Source: Massilia niastensis DSM 21313
GTDB taxonomy: Bacteria > Pseudomonadota > Gammaproteobacteria > Burkholderiales > Burkholderiaceae_D
Assembly (NCBI RefSeq): GCF_000382345.1
Contig: NZ_KB908084.1
Location: 1-64,000 of the forward strand
Reading direction: 5' to 3'
Length of the DNA stretch: 64,000 bases
Shown here piece after piece: positions 33,064-42,726 of the stretch. A program made the position numbers and the translations under genes. The notes beneath the pieces are model-generated. The model had not been told where the DNA came from and searched no databases. It saw only the letters and a program-made list of their open reading frames with translations. Each line of letters begins with the position of its first letter. Position 1 is the first letter of the stretch.

Positions 33064-33630
33064 ATGAACAAGGCATTTGTTAAAGAGTCCGACAACGAGG
33101 ACGACGACGAGGCGTTGGCGCTGGCCCAGGCGATCCCTGCGGGGGCCAAGAACTACATCACGCCCGCCGGCTACCAGCGCATCAAGGACGAACTGCTCCA
33201 GCTGATCGATGTCGACCGGCCCGAGGTGGTGCGCGTGGTGCACTGGGCGGCGTCGAATGGCGACCGTTCCGAGAACGGCGACTACATCTATGGCAAGCGC
33301 CGCCTGCGCGAGATCGACCGCCGCATCCGCTTCCTGACCAAGCGCATGGATTCGGCCTTCGTCGTCGATCCCAGCGTTCATCATGGCAACGACCAGGTCT
33401 TCTTCGGCGCCACCGTCGCCTACGTCAACAAGGCGGGCGAAGAGCACACGGTGACCATCGTCGGCATCGACGAGCTCGACCCGCTGAAGGGCAAGATCAG
33501 CTGGGTGTCGCCGGTGGCGCGCGCGCTGACCAAGGCGCGCGAGGGCGAGCTCATCACCCTGCAGACGCCGCTCGGCGTGGACGAGCTCGAGATTCTCTCG
33601 GTCGAGTATCCGGAGCCGCACGCCGACTGA
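33064..33630 (+). CDS. greB: transcription elongation factor GreB
   Basis: A 188-residue protein that stimulates RNA cleavage by backtracked RNA polymerase. The N-terminal coiled coil carries the acidic tip (NGDRSENGDYIYGKRRLREIDRRIRFLTKRM), and the C-terminal FKBP-like domain has GKISWVSPVARALTKAREGELITLQTPLG. The preference for GreB over GreA rests on YGKRRLREID and the acidic extension NEDDDEA at the start. It stands near spoT and rpoZ, as in many betaproteobacteria. Confidence 0.92.
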   Translation: MNKAFVKESDNEDDDEALALAQAIPAGAKNYITPAGYQRIKDELLQLIDVDRPEVVRVVHWAASNGDRSENGDYIYGKRRLREIDRRIRFLTKRMDSAFVVDPSVHHGNDQVFFGATVAYVNKAGEEHTVTIVGIDELDPLKGKISWVSPVARALTKAREGELITLQTPLGVDELEILSVEYPEPHAD

Positions 33631-33677
33631 ACGGGCCGGGCTGGTAAGATGGCGGCTTGCCGTCTTCCAGGTCCCCC

Positions 33678-34310
33678 ATGAACCCTTACCAAGAAATCGC
33701 GCGCGACGCCGATGTGCTGGCCGCGCTGCGCGCAGCCACGGCCTCGCGGCACGAGCGGCTGGACCACGGCCTTCCGCTGGCGGGCGCCGCGCCCGGCCTT
33801 GCCGAGTATGCTTCCCACCTGCGCCTGGTGCGCGACTGGCTGGCGCCCCTGCAGGCCTGGCTGGCCGGCTACGGCGACGGGCCGCAGGCGGTCCTGGCGC
33901 CGGTGGCGCGGCTGTCCCTGATCGAGGCCGACCTGCTCGAGGCCGGCATGCCGGCCGCCTGCGCGCCGCTTGCGGCGCAGGTGTGGCCGGAAGGCGCGAG
34001 CGCCGCTTACCGCTGGGGCGTGTGCTATGTCATCGAGGGCTCGCAGCTGGGCGGGGCGGTGCTGTACGGGCGCCTGGCCGAGCGGCTGGCGCCGCATCCG
34101 CTGCGCTACCTGCGCGGCGAGCCGGGTGGGCCGGGGCCGCGCTGGCGCACGGTGATGCAGGCGCTGCGCGGCGAGGTGCGCACGCCGGCCGAAATCGCCG
34201 AGGCGTGCGCGGGGGCGTGTGCGGCGTTCGACAGTATCCTGGCGTTGTCACCCGACACGCGAAAAATGTTTACCTCCCCTGTCGATTCCCGGCCTCCGCA
34301 TTCGTCGTAG
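33678..34310 (+). CDS. biliverdin-producing heme oxygenase
   Basis: A 210-residue helical protein. The proximal heme His is probably in TASRHERLDHGLPL, and the distal glycine helix is YVIEGSQLGGAVLYGRLAE, matching the bacterial BphO/HemO pattern. It would open heme to biliverdin, iron and CO. No bacteriophytochrome is in the window, so its role could be iron release from heme or chromophore supply to a distant phytochrome. The start MNPYQEIARD is preferred over one seven codons upstream. Confidence 0.82.
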   Translation: MNPYQEIARDADVLAALRAATASRHERLDHGLPLAGAAPGLAEYASHLRLVRDWLAPLQAWLAGYGDGPQAVLAPVARLSLIEADLLEAGMPAACAPLAAQVWPEGASAAYRWGVCYVIEGSQLGGAVLYGRLAERLAPHPLRYLRGEPGGPGPRWRTVMQALRGEVRTPAEIAEACAGACAAFDSILALSPDTRKMFTSPVDSRPPHSS

Positions 34311-34373
34311 GATGAACGGCGCCGGCTGTTGCCGGGCCGCCGCCTTTCAACTACACCACGACTGGAGGATGCG

Positions 34374-34799
34374 ATGCGTTTCATGATTTTGCTGAAAGCC
34401 GACAAGAACACCGAAGCCGGCCACATGCCGAGCGAGCAGCTGCTGGCCGACATGGGCCGTTTCAACGACGAACTGATCAAGGCCGGCGTGATGCAGGCGG
34501 GCGAGGGCCTGCACCCGTCCTCGCGCGGCGCGCGCGTGCATTTCTCGAAGGATGGCGGGGTGCGGGTCGAAGAGGGACCGTTCGCGGACACGAACGGGCT
34601 GGTCTGCGGTTTCTGGATCTGGCGCGTGGCTTCGCGCGAGGAAGCGATCGAGTGGGTCAAGCGGGTTCCGATGCCCCATGAGAGCGGCGAAGCGGATATC
34701 GAGATCCGCCAGATCTTCGAAATGGAAGACTTCGGCGAGCTGATGACGCCCGAACTGCGCGCCCAGGAAGAGCGCCAGCGCGCCCAGCTGGGCGGCTGA
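34374..34799 (+). CDS. YCII/DGPF-domain protein
   Basis: A 141-residue protein of the YciI-like superfamily: MRFMILLKADKNTEAG at the start and VRVEEGPFADTNGLVCGFWIWRVASREEAIEWVKRVP (the DGPF region). Related domains sit near ECF sigma factors; none is here. GGAGGATGCG gives a good ribosome site at the chosen ATG. The biochemical role is unknown. Confidence 0.85.
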   Translation: MRFMILLKADKNTEAGHMPSEQLLADMGRFNDELIKAGVMQAGEGLHPSSRGARVHFSKDGGVRVEEGPFADTNGLVCGFWIWRVASREEAIEWVKRVPMPHESGEADIEIRQIFEMEDFGELMTPELRAQEERQRAQLGG

Positions 34800-34807
34800 C
34801 AAGAAGG

Positions 34808-34860
34808 CAGGGTGGGTGGGGACATCAGCCCAGTGGACTGAAGTCCGCCCACGCGTTCAA
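34808..34860. repeat. REP palindrome, forward, diverged
   Basis: AGGGTGGGTGGGGAC, a longer loop, then GTCCGCCCACGCGTTCAA. It starts nine bases after the YCII stop and pairs with the opposed copy at 34898-34927. Confidence 0.65.
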
Positions 34861-34897
34861 TTCACAGGCGCGCTGTGGCAACGCACATTTTGGCTGG

Positions 34898-34927
34898 ACG
34901 CGTGGGCGGAGAATCCGCCCACCCTAC
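34898..34927. repeat. REP palindrome, reverse
   Basis: ACGCGTGGGCGGAGAATCCG continuing to CCCACCCTAC: a hairpin with GTGGGCGG arms, 45 bp before the spoT stop codon. Confidence 0.7.
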
Positions 34928-34971
34928 CGCCTTGGCTGAACGGCATCAGCCGCAAGGCCGGCCCGGATGAT

Positions 34972-37215
34972 CTACGAGCGCTCGCGCTCGACCCGGTTGA
35001 CGCCCGCCACCCTGCGCAGGTTGCGGATCAACTGCGCGAGGTGCACCCGATCCTGGATCTGGATCGTGAAGCGCAGCTGGGTCATCATGTGTTCGTCGTC
35101 CTCGTCCATGCCCACATAGGTGATGTTGGCGTCGGACTCGCCGATCTCGGCGGCCACGCGGGCGAGGATGCCCTTTTCGTTGTTGATCAGGAGGCGGATG
35201 CGGCAGTCGAAGCGGCGGTTCAGCTCCGTGCCCCACTGCACCGCGATCCAGCGGTCCGGTTCCTTGGCGCGCACGCGCTTGGCCGGCAGGCACTCGCAGG
35301 TGTGCACGATCAGGCCCTGGTCGCGCCGCAGCTGGCCGATGATCGCGTCGCCCGGGATCGGCAGGCAGCACGGCGCCAGCTGGACCGCCACGCCTTCGCT
35401 GCCGTAGATCGTGACCGGCGCGATGTCGCTGGCCGGCATCGGCTGGGTCGACATCGTCAGATCGGGGTCGCCTTCCATCAGGCCGAAGATGTGGCGCGCC
35501 ACCAGCGCCGGCATGCGCTTGCCGATGCCGATGTCGGCGTACAGCTCTTCCATCGACTTGGCCGAGGACTCGGCCAGCAGCTTCTCGATCGTGGCCGGGG
35601 CCAGCTCGGCCTTGATGTTGCGCAGCGCCAGCGCCTGGGCCAGCAGTTCCTGGCCCAGATCGACCGACTCGTTCAGGTTCACCGTGCGCAGGTAGTGGCG
35701 GATCGCCGAGCGCGCCTTGCCGGTGCGGACAAAGCTCAGCCAGGTCGGGCTCGGGCGCGATTCCGGATCGGTGACGATCTCGACGATGTCGCCATTGTGC
35801 AGCTCGGTGCGCAGCGGCTGTTCCTCGTTGTTGATCTTGACCGCCACCGTATGGTCGCCGATGCCGGTGTGGATCGAGTAGGCGAAGTCGAGCGCGGTGG
35901 CGCCGCGCGGCAGCGCGATGATCTTCGACTTCGGCGTGAACACGTAGACCGAATCCGGGAACAGGTCGACCTTCACGTGCTCGAGGAATTCGGCCGAGTC
36001 GCCGGTCTGCTGCTGGATGTCGAGCAGCGACTGCAGCCACGCATGGGTGCGCTGCTGCAGGTCCGACATGTTCGAGTCGCCCGTCTTGTACAGCCAGTGC
36101 GCCGCCACGCCGCTTTCCGCGGTGCGGTGCATTTCCTGGGTGCGGATCTGGAATTCGACCGGGGTGCCGTAGGGGCCGATCAGGGTGGTGTGCAGCGACT
36201 GGTAGCCGTTGATCTTGCGGATCGCGATGTAGTCCTTGAACTTGCCCGGCATCGGCTTGTACAGCGCGTGCAGGGTGCCGAGGGCCACGTAACAGCTCGG
36301 CACGGTGTCCATCACCACGCGGAAGCCGTACACGTCCAGCACCTGCGAGAACGACAGGTGCTTGTTGCGCATCTTTTTATAGATGCCGTACAGGGTCTTT
36401 TCGCGGCCGTAGACTTCGGCCTGCAGGCCGGCCGCGGCCAGCTGGGCCTTGACCGCCTCGAGGATCTTCTTGACCACTTCGCGGCGGTTGCCGCGCGCCG
36501 CCTTGATCGCCTTCGACAGGGTGCGGTAGCGCAGCGGGTACAGGTGCGAGAAGGACAGGTCCTGCAGCTCGCGGTAGATGTTGTTCAGGCCGAGGCGATG
36601 CGCGATCGGCACATAGACTTCCATCGTCTCGCCGGCGATGCGGCGCTTCTTGGCGGCGGTCATCACGCCCAGGGTGCGCATGTTGTGCAGGCGGTCGGCC
36701 AGCTTGATCAGGATCACGCGCACGTCCGAGGCCATGGCCAGCAGCATCTTGCGGAAGTTTTCCGCCTGCGCCTCGACCAGGCTCTGGAACTCGATCTTTT
36801 CCAGCTTCGACAGGCCGTCCACCAGGTTGGCGACCTGGGCGCCGAAGCGCTCGATCAGCTCGTCCTTCTTGACGTCCTGGTCCTCGATCACGTCGTGCAG
36901 CAGCGCCGCCATGATGGCCTGGGCGTCGAGCTTCCAGTCGGCGCAGATCTCGGCGACGGCGATCGGGTGGGAAATATAGGGCTCGCCCGACTTGCGGACC
37001 TGGCCCAGGTGCATCTCGTCGGAGAAGCGGTAGGCTTCCTTGACCTTCTTGAGTTCTGCGGGGGTGAGGTAATCCGACAGCTTGTTGATCAGCTGCGTCA
37101 CCGAAGCCACGCCCGGAGCGGGGGCCTCGACGGGGTCCTGCGGGCGGGAATCAGGCCGTTTGGCCCGGGTGGTGGGGTTGCCTGGATGAGTCGGTTCCGG
37201 GAAAGGCAGGTTCAT
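34972..37215 (-). CDS. spoT: bifunctional (p)ppGpp synthetase/hydrolase SpoT/RelA
   Basis: A 747-residue stringent-response enzyme. The N-terminal HD hydrolase is intact (SHPIAVAEICADW, ALLHDVIEDQDV, IKLADRLHNMRTLG). The synthetase follows with VYGREKTLYGIYKKM, DVYGFRVVMDTVPSCY and GYQSLHTTLIGPYGTPVEFQIRT. TGS (VFTPKSKIIALPRGATALDFAYSIHT) and a C-terminal ACT domain (about 670-747) complete it. Both active sites look complete, so SpoT-like double function is expected. It is last in a gmk-rpoZ-spoT run. Confidence 0.93.
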   Translation of the reverse strand: MNLPFPEPTHPGNPTTRAKRPDSRPQDPVEAPAPGVASVTQLINKLSDYLTPAELKKVKEAYRFSDEMHLGQVRKSGEPYISHPIAVAEICADWKLDAQAIMAALLHDVIEDQDVKKDELIERFGAQVANLVDGLSKLEKIEFQSLVEAQAENFRKMLLAMASDVRVILIKLADRLHNMRTLGVMTAAKKRRIAGETMEVYVPIAHRLGLNNIYRELQDLSFSHLYPLRYRTLSKAIKAARGNRREVVKKILEAVKAQLAAAGLQAEVYGREKTLYGIYKKMRNKHLSFSQVLDVYGFRVVMDTVPSCYVALGTLHALYKPMPGKFKDYIAIRKINGYQSLHTTLIGPYGTPVEFQIRTQEMHRTAESGVAAHWLYKTGDSNMSDLQQRTHAWLQSLLDIQQQTGDSAEFLEHVKVDLFPDSVYVFTPKSKIIALPRGATALDFAYSIHTGIGDHTVAVKINNEEQPLRTELHNGDIVEIVTDPESRPSPTWLSFVRTGKARSAIRHYLRTVNLNESVDLGQELLAQALALRNIKAELAPATIEKLLAESSAKSMEELYADIGIGKRMPALVARHIFGLMEGDPDLTMSTQPMPASDIAPVTIYGSEGVAVQLAPCCLPIPGDAIIGQLRRDQGLIVHTCECLPAKRVRAKEPDRWIAVQWGTELNRRFDCRIRLLINNEKGILARVAAEIGESDANITYVGMDEDDEHMMTQLRFTIQIQDRVHLAQLIRNLRRVAGVNRVERERS

Positions 37216-37299
37216 ACGCTAGTCGATCAGCCGCAATGTAATAACGAAAGCAGAATAACAGAATAACGGGCTGACGCAGCCAGGCAACCCCGGGGGGCC

Positions 37300-37503
37300 T
37301 TACATCGGGACCTTCTTCAGCATCTCGATGCCGACCTTGCCGGCCGCGATTTCGCGCAGGGCGACGACGGTCGGCTTGTCCTTGGCTTCGACCTTAGGAG
37401 TGTGGCCTTGCAGCAATTGACGGGCGCGATAGGTAGCGGCCAGGGTCAGCTGGAAGCGGTTCGGGATATTTTTCAGGCAATCTTCGATGGTGATACGGGC
37501 CAT
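37300..37503 (-). CDS. rpoZ: RNA polymerase omega subunit
   Basis: A 67-residue subunit starting [30 protein letters not shown], the standard omega N-terminus, with [17 protein letters not shown] near the end. It assists assembly of the polymerase and, in other proteobacteria, forms part of a ppGpp site. Longer upstream frames add nonconserved residues. It lies between gmk and spoT, as is usual. Confidence 0.94.
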   Translation of the reverse strand: MARITIEDCLKNIPNRFQLTLAATYRARQLLQGHTPKVEAKDKPTVVALREIAAGKVGIEMLKKVPM

Positions 37504-37552
37504 GTTTGCTCCTAAATAGACGATGATGCGGCGGGCCGAAAGGCGCGATCGC

Positions 37553-38200
37553 TCAGGATGGTGATTGGTGCGCGTGGATTCCCAGCTGGGCAAACAGCGC
37601 AGCGTTGCGGGCGGCCTGTTGGGCGAAGCGGCAACGTGTCGCTTTGACAATCGCCCCTAATTCGGCCAGGGCGACGTTGAACTCTTCGTTGATGATAGCA
37701 TATTCGAACTCCGGAGCGTGAGCCATCTCGCCCCCGGCCGCCAGCAGGCGGCGGGTGATGATGTGCGGCTCGTCGGTGCCGCGCTTGTGCAGGCGCTCCT
37801 CCAGCGCCTCGATCGACGGCGGCAAGATGAAGATGCCGGCGGCGTCCGGGAACTGCTTCTTGACCTGGCGCGCGCCCTGCCAGTCGATTTCCAGCAGGAT
37901 GTCGGTGCCGGTCTTCATTTCCTGTTCCACGGTCAGGCGGCTGGTGCCGTAGTAGTTGCCGTGCACTTCCGCCCACTCCAGGAACTCGCCGCGCTCGGCG
38001 CGGTTGACGAAGTCCTCGGCCGTCGTGAAGTAGTATTCGCGGCCGTCCTTCTCGCCCGGACGGGGCGCGCGGGTGGTGGTCGAGATCGACAGCTTGATGC
38101 CCGGTTCCTGGGCCAGCAGGGCATTCACCAGGGTCGACTTGCCGGCGCCGGAGGGCGCGGCGACGATGAACAGGCTGCCGGAGAAGGCGGTTGGGAGCAT
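37553..38200 (-). CDS. gmk: guanylate kinase
   Basis: A 215-residue enzyme converting GMP to GDP. The P-loop is APSGAGKST (about 15-23); GMP-binding residues lie in [19 protein letters not shown], and [14 protein letters not shown] is the Walker-B-like strand. GAAGGAAAC lies just before the chosen ATG; earlier in-frame ATGs add unrelated residues. First gene of the gmk-rpoZ-spoT run. Confidence 0.94.
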   Translation of the reverse strand: MLPTAFSGSLFIVAAPSGAGKSTLVNALLAQEPGIKLSISTTTRAPRPGEKDGREYYFTTAEDFVNRAERGEFLEWAEVHGNYYGTSRLTVEQEMKTGTDILLEIDWQGARQVKKQFPDAAGIFILPPSIEALEERLHKRGTDEPHIITRRLLAAGGEMAHAPEFEYAIINEEFNVALAELGAIVKATRCRFAQQAARNAALFAQLGIHAHQSPS

Positions 38201-38247
38201 GGTTGTTTCCTTCTTTTTACTTGATCGGTGAGTCATGTTAACGCTGA

Positions 38248-38277
38248 ACGCGTGGGCGGGAAACCCGCCCACCCTAC
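38248..38277. repeat. REP palindrome, reverse
   Basis: ACGCGTGGGCGGGAAACCCG continuing to CCCACCCTAC, a hairpin with GTGGGCGGG arms. It lies between yicC and gmk and forms an opposed pair with 38301-38330. Confidence 0.7.
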
Positions 38278-38300
38278 AGAACCGGAAATGCCGGCGATCC

Positions 38301-38330
38301 GTAGGGTGGGTGGGTCCCCCGCCCACGCGT
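38301..38330. repeat. REP palindrome, forward
   Basis: GTAGGGTGGGTGGGTCCCCC then GCCCACGCGT. It lies 34 bp past the yicC stop, facing the copy at 38248-38277. Confidence 0.7.
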
Positions 38331-38363
38331 CCGACGAACGTCTGCTGTCTCGCAGACGCCGGG

Positions 38364-39266
38364 TTATTCGAGGTTCTGCACCTGCTCGCGCATCTGCTCG
38401 ATGAGCAGCTTCAGTTCCATCGAGGCGTCGGCCAGTTCCTTGACCGAGGCCTTGGCGCCGAGCGTGTTCGCTTCGCGGTTCAGTTCCTGCATCATGAAGT
38501 CGAGGCGCTTGCCGACCTGGCCGCCCTTCTTCAGGATGTGGCGGGTTTCGTTCAGGTGCGCTGACAGGCGCGACAGTTCTTCGGAGACGTCGATGCGGAT
38601 GCCGTACAGCGTGACTTCCTGGCGGATGCGCTCGAGGACTTCCTGGCGCGTGAGCGTCGACGGGTTGCCGTGGCCGGCCAGGCCCAATGCATCCTGCATG
38701 CGCTCGACAGCCTTCTGCTGGAACTGGGAGATGACTTGCGGGATCAGGGGCGTGATGCGCTTGACGATCGCTTCCATCGAGTCGATGCGCGACAGCAGCA
38801 TCGTTTCGAGCGCCGCGCCTTCGCGCCTGCGGCTGTCGACGAAGGCGGCGATGGTCTTCGCGGTGAGGGCGGCGACATCGGCCTGGAGCGATTCCTGGCC
38901 CACGCTCGATTCCTCGATCACGCCGGGCCAGCGCAGCAGTTCGGCAACGCTCATCTGGGTCGCGGAGGCGAAGTGACGCGTCACTTCGGCCTGCAGGCGC
39001 ACGAGGTCGGACAGCAGTTCCTGGTTGAGCACCTGCGAACTGCCGGCGGTCTTGCGTCCGAACGACAGCCGCACTTCCACCTTGCCGCGCGTGATCGCGG
39101 CCATGATGGCCGAACGCAGCTCGGGTTCTAGGGCGCGCAGGTCGTCATTGATGCGGAACTGAAGGTCGAGGAAGCGCGAGTTGACGCTCTTGATCTCGAT
39201 CGTGAGGGTGCCGGCAGCGCCTTCGCTGGTGGCGACCGCATAACCAGTCATGCTTGAAATGCTCAA
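38364..39266 (-). CDS. yicC: YicC-family endoribonuclease
   Basis: A 300-residue protein with the YicC N-terminus ([37 protein letters not shown]) and the conserved C-terminal part ([53 protein letters not shown]). YicC/YloC proteins are RNases linked to sRNA turnover and stationary-phase fitness. It diverges from the protein kinase gene and lies upstream of gmk in the same direction. Confidence 0.92.
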   Translation of the reverse strand: MSISSMTGYAVATSEGAAGTLTIEIKSVNSRFLDLQFRINDDLRALEPELRSAIMAAITRGKVEVRLSFGRKTAGSSQVLNQELLSDLVRLQAEVTRHFASATQMSVAELLRWPGVIEESSVGQESLQADVAALTAKTIAAFVDSRRREGAALETMLLSRIDSMEAIVKRITPLIPQVISQFQQKAVERMQDALGLAGHGNPSTLTRQEVLERIRQEVTLYGIRIDVSEELSRLSAHLNETRHILKKGGQVGKRLDFMMQELNREANTLGAKASVKELADASMELKLLIEQMREQVQNLE

Positions 39267-39345
39267 TGGGATCCCCGGTTTTTATTCTTTACAAAGCCGA
39301 CATTTATCCACACAATCGCCCTGTTAAGCAAGGGAAACCACTTGG

Positions 39346-40329
39346 ATGGCCGCACAGAATAACGCTCCCCTGCCCGAAGGGCTGGAAATTGCCGGATACC
39401 GCATTGTAAAGAAAATTGCGTCCGGTGGGTTCAGTATTGTTTATCTGGCATATGACAGCGACGGGAATGCGGTCGCCATCAAGGAATACCTGCCCAGCGC
39501 ACTGGCCCTGCGCCCGCCCGGCGAGCTGGTGCCGGTGGTCTCGCGGCCCAACCTGCCGGTGTTCCGTATCGGCCTGAAGTGCTTCTTCGAAGAGGGCAGG
39601 GCGCTGGCGCGCATCGTCCATCCGAACGTGGTGCGGGTGGTGAACTTCTTCCGCGCCCATGAGACGGTCTATATGGTGATGGCCTATGAATCGGGCCATA
39701 CGCTGCAGGAGCACATCGCGCGCGCGGCCGCCAGGGATGGCCGCCCGGGCGAGAACTTCGTGCGCCAGGTGTTCAACGGCGTCTGCAGCGGCCTGCGCGA
39801 AGTCCATGCGAACAAGCTGCTGCACCTCGACCTCAAGCCCGCCAACATCTACCTGCGCACCGACGGCTCGCCGCTGCTGCTCGATTTCGGCGCGGCGCGG
39901 CAGACGATCAACAGCGATGCGCCGATGCTGGCGCCGATGTACACGCCCGGCTTCGCCGCGCCCGAGCTGTATGCCAAGGGCATGGCGCTGGGGCCGTGGA
40001 CCGACATCTACAGCATCGGCGCCGCGATGTTCGCCTGCATGACCTGCTCGACGCCGCAGCCGGCCGACGCGCGCCGCCTCGAGGACAAGGTGGCGGCCCA
40101 GCTGGCTGCGCTCGACGGACGCTATTCGCGCGAACTGGTCGAGATGGTGCGCGCCTGCCTGGAGCCCGATCCGCTGGCGCGTCCGCAGAGCGTGTTCGCG
40201 CTGCAGAAGGTGCTGCAGGCCGTCCCGGCTGCGCCGGCGCCGCCGCTGGCCGAAGCGGGCAAGCCGTCCGGCTGGCGCGGCCTGGTCGGCCGCGTCAAGG
40301 GGCTTGGGCTTCCGAAGGCGCGGACCTGA
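39346..40329 (+). CDS. Hanks-type serine/threonine protein kinase
   Basis: A 327-residue soluble kinase. The glycine loop is IASGGFSIVYL (24-34), the ATP lysine K46 (VAIKEYLP), the catalytic loop HLDLKPANIYL and the magnesium motif DFGAAR; the activation segment ends with PGFAAPELY. The catalytic loop Arg before Asp is replaced by Leu (HLD), so it is not an RD kinase. There is no transmembrane or PASTA domain. It is followed three bases later by a PP2C phosphatase, its evident antagonist. Confidence 0.9.
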   Translation: MAAQNNAPLPEGLEIAGYRIVKKIASGGFSIVYLAYDSDGNAVAIKEYLPSALALRPPGELVPVVSRPNLPVFRIGLKCFFEEGRALARIVHPNVVRVVNFFRAHETVYMVMAYESGHTLQEHIARAAARDGRPGENFVRQVFNGVCSGLREVHANKLLHLDLKPANIYLRTDGSPLLLDFGAARQTINSDAPMLAPMYTPGFAAPELYAKGMALGPWTDIYSIGAAMFACMTCSTPQPADARRLEDKVAAQLAALDGRYSRELVEMVRACLEPDPLARPQSVFALQKVLQAVPAAPAPPLAEAGKPSGWRGLVGRVKGLGLPKART

Positions 40330-40332
40330 GCC

Positions 40333-41262
40333 ATGCAGTTCTCCGTCTACCAGCAAAGCCATATCGGCGGGCGCAAGGTCAACCAGGACCGGATGGGCTA
40401 CAGCTTCACGCGCGACGCGCTGCTGCTGGTGCTGGCCGACGGCATGGGCGGCCACGCGCGCGGCGAGCTGGCCGCCACCATCGCGCTGCAGACCATCTCG
40501 ATGATGTTCCGCATGCAGGCGCGTCCCTATGTCAAGAAGCCCGAGCGCTTCCTCGAGGAAGCGCTGCAGCAGGCGCACTGGGACATCGTCGCCTATGCCG
40601 CAACGCACAAGCTGCCCGAGGCGCCGCGCACCACGATCGTGGCCTGCCTGGTCCAGCATAACTGCGCGATGTGGGCGCACGTGGGCGATTCGCGCCTGTA
40701 CTGGGTGCGGCGCAACCAGGTCCTGGCGCGCACGCGCGACCATTCGCACATCGAATACCTGATCGAGAAGGGGCGCGCCGATCCGTCGGAACGCAACACC
40801 CATCCGGACCGCAACAAGCTGTACAACTGCCTGGGCGCCTCGAGCGAGCCGAAGGTCGAGCTGTCGCGCCAGGCCAGCCTGGAACCGGGCGACGTGCTGA
40901 TGCTGTGTTCGGACGGTTTGTGGACCATGCTGCCCGAGACCGAGATCGTGCACCGGCTCTCGACCGCCACCGTGGTGCAGGCGGTGCCCGACATGGTGCA
41001 GATGGCGGCCGCGATCGGCGGCGCGCGCGCCGACAACACGACGGCGCTGGCGATTGCCTGGCAGGGCGCGGATGCGCCTGGCGGCGCAGGCATGGACAAC
41101 GTGATCTCGACCCAGGCGCTGCCGGAGGACGAGGTCAGCTCGACCATCACGGCCGGGCAGCCGGTCCCTTCGGCGACCGATGCGTTCGACGAAGACGAGA
41201 TCGAAAAGGCGATCGCCGAGATCCGCGAAGCGATCGAGAAATCATCCCAGTTACTCAAATAA
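40333..41262 (+). CDS. PP2C-type serine/threonine phosphatase
   Basis: A 309-residue phosphatase. Metal-binding motifs are visible: [43 protein letters not shown] and [13 protein letters not shown]. It should reverse phosphorylation by the kinase encoded just before it. The last 50 residues are acidic and probably flexible. The stop is 20 bp before rph, so the signalling pair may be transcribed with rph-rdgB-hemW. Confidence 0.91.
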   Translation: MQFSVYQQSHIGGRKVNQDRMGYSFTRDALLLVLADGMGGHARGELAATIALQTISMMFRMQARPYVKKPERFLEEALQQAHWDIVAYAATHKLPEAPRTTIVACLVQHNCAMWAHVGDSRLYWVRRNQVLARTRDHSHIEYLIEKGRADPSERNTHPDRNKLYNCLGASSEPKVELSRQASLEPGDVLMLCSDGLWTMLPETEIVHRLSTATVVQAVPDMVQMAAAIGGARADNTTALAIAWQGADAPGGAGMDNVISTQALPEDEVSSTITAGQPVPSATDAFDEDEIEKAIAEIREAIEKSSQLLK

Positions 41263-41282
41263 GAAAGAAGCGAGAAAACCTC

Positions 41283-42020
41283 ATGACATTTGAACACCGC
41301 CCGAGCGGGCGCGCGGTCGACCAGTTGCGTCCGGTCCGCATCACCCGCCAGTACACCCGGCATGCCGAGGGCTCGGTCCTGATCGAGTTCGGCGACACCA
41401 AGGTGATCTGCACCGCCAGCATCGAAGAGAAGGTGCCGCCTTTCCTGAAGGGGAAGGGGCAGGGCTGGCTGACCGCCGAATACGGCATGCTGCCGCGTTC
41501 GACGCATACGCGCATGGACCGCGAGGCGGCGCGCGGCAAGCAGACCGGCCGCACCCAGGAAATCCAGCGCCTGATCGGCCGCTCGCTGCGCGCGGCCTTC
41601 GACCTGGAGGCGTTCGGCGAGCGCACCCTGCACCTGGACTGCGACGTGATCCAGGCCGACGGCGGCACGCGCACGGCCTCGATCACCGGGGCGATGGTGG
41701 CGGCCCATGACGCCTTCAGCGCGCTGGTGGGGCGGGGCCTGGTGGCCGCGCTGCCGGTACGGCACTTCGTGGCGGCGGTCTCGGTGGGCGTGTACCGGGG
41801 CATGCCGGTGCTGGACCTGGACTATGTCGAGGATTCGGATTGCGATACCGACATGAACGTGGTGATGACCGAGCAGGGGCACTTCATCGAAGTGCAGGGC
41901 ACGGCGGAAGGGGCGGCCTTCGACCGGGAAGGGATGAACCGCCTGCTGGACCTGGCGCAGCTGGGCATTGCGGACCTGGTGCGCCTGCAGAAGCAGGCCC
42001 TGGGTCTCGCCAGCGCCTGA
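41283..42020 (+). CDS. rph: ribonuclease PH
   Basis: A 245-residue phosphorolytic 3' exoribonuclease trimming tRNA precursors. [31 protein letters not shown] and [43 protein letters not shown] are the family signature, and [20 protein letters not shown] holds the catalytic acids. The full-length C-terminus is present, unlike the frameshifted E. coli K-12 gene. Confidence 0.95.
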   Translation: MTFEHRPSGRAVDQLRPVRITRQYTRHAEGSVLIEFGDTKVICTASIEEKVPPFLKGKGQGWLTAEYGMLPRSTHTRMDREAARGKQTGRTQEIQRLIGRSLRAAFDLEAFGERTLHLDCDVIQADGGTRTASITGAMVAAHDAFSALVGRGLVAALPVRHFVAAVSVGVYRGMPVLDLDYVEDSDCDTDMNVVMTEQGHFIEVQGTAEGAAFDREGMNRLLDLAQLGIADLVRLQKQALGLASA

Positions 42021-42030
42021 GGCGAGCGTC

Positions 42031-42064
42031 GGCGCTGCCGGTTTGCCTGCAAACCGGCAGCGCC
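42031..42064. terminator. perfect hairpin between rph and rdgB
   Basis: GGCGCTGCCGGTTTG (42031-42045) and its exact complement (42050-42064) form a 15-bp stem with a four-base loop ten bases past the rph stop. No U-run follows on either strand, so it may stabilise the rph mRNA 3' end instead of terminating. Confidence 0.55.
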
Positions 42065-42141
42065 AGCCACGCGCCGCTTCCGGGCGCAGCGCCGCCCAAA
42101 CCGGTAAAATACCGCCTCCGCACCACCCACACCCCCACACC

Positions 42142-42726
42142 ATGACCCAACGCCTGATCCTTGCCTCCAACAACGCCGGCAAACTGAAGGAATTCGCCCA
42201 GCTGCTCGAACCCATCGGTTTCGAACTGCACCCGCAGGGCGAGTTCAACGTGCCGGAAGCGGAAGAACCGTTCGGAACCTTCGTCGAGAACGCCCTGGCC
42301 AAGGCCCGCCACGCCTCGCGCCTGACCGGCTTGCCGGCCCTGGCCGACGATTCGGGCGTGTGCGTCAATGCGCTCGGCGGCGCCCCCGGCGTCTACTCGG
42401 CGCGCTATGCCGGCGAGCCGAAGTCGGATGCCCGCAACAATGAAAAGCTGGTCGCGGACCTGGCCGGCCACGCCGACAAGTCGTCCTACTATTATTGCGT
42501 GCTGGTCTACGTGCGCCACGCCGACGATCCGCAGCCGGTCATCGCCGACGGCCGCTGGAACGGCGAGATCATCGCGGAACCGCGCGGCGCCAACGGCTTC
42601 GGCTACGATCCGCATTTCCTCATTCCCTCGCTCGGCAAGACCACGGCCGAACTCGACCCGCAGCAAAAGAATGCGTTGTCGCACCGTGGCCAGGCCTTGC
42701 GCGCACTGGTCGAAAAACTCACATGA
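42142..42726 (+). CDS. rdgB: non-canonical purine NTP pyrophosphatase RdgB/HAM1
   Basis: A 194-residue enzyme removing (d)ITP and XTP from the nucleotide pool. SNNAGKLKEFAQLL, the acidic PEAEEPFGTFVENALAKARHAS, ADDSGVCVNALGGAPGVYSARYAG and GANGFGYDPHFLIP are the family motifs. The start MTQRLILASNN is clear. Its stop overlaps the hemW start (ATGA), giving coupled translation. Confidence 0.95.
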   Translation: MTQRLILASNNAGKLKEFAQLLEPIGFELHPQGEFNVPEAEEPFGTFVENALAKARHASRLTGLPALADDSGVCVNALGGAPGVYSARYAGEPKSDARNNEKLVADLAGHADKSSYYYCVLVYVRHADDPQPVIADGRWNGEIIAEPRGANGFGYDPHFLIPSLGKTTAELDPQQKNALSHRGQALRALVEKLT

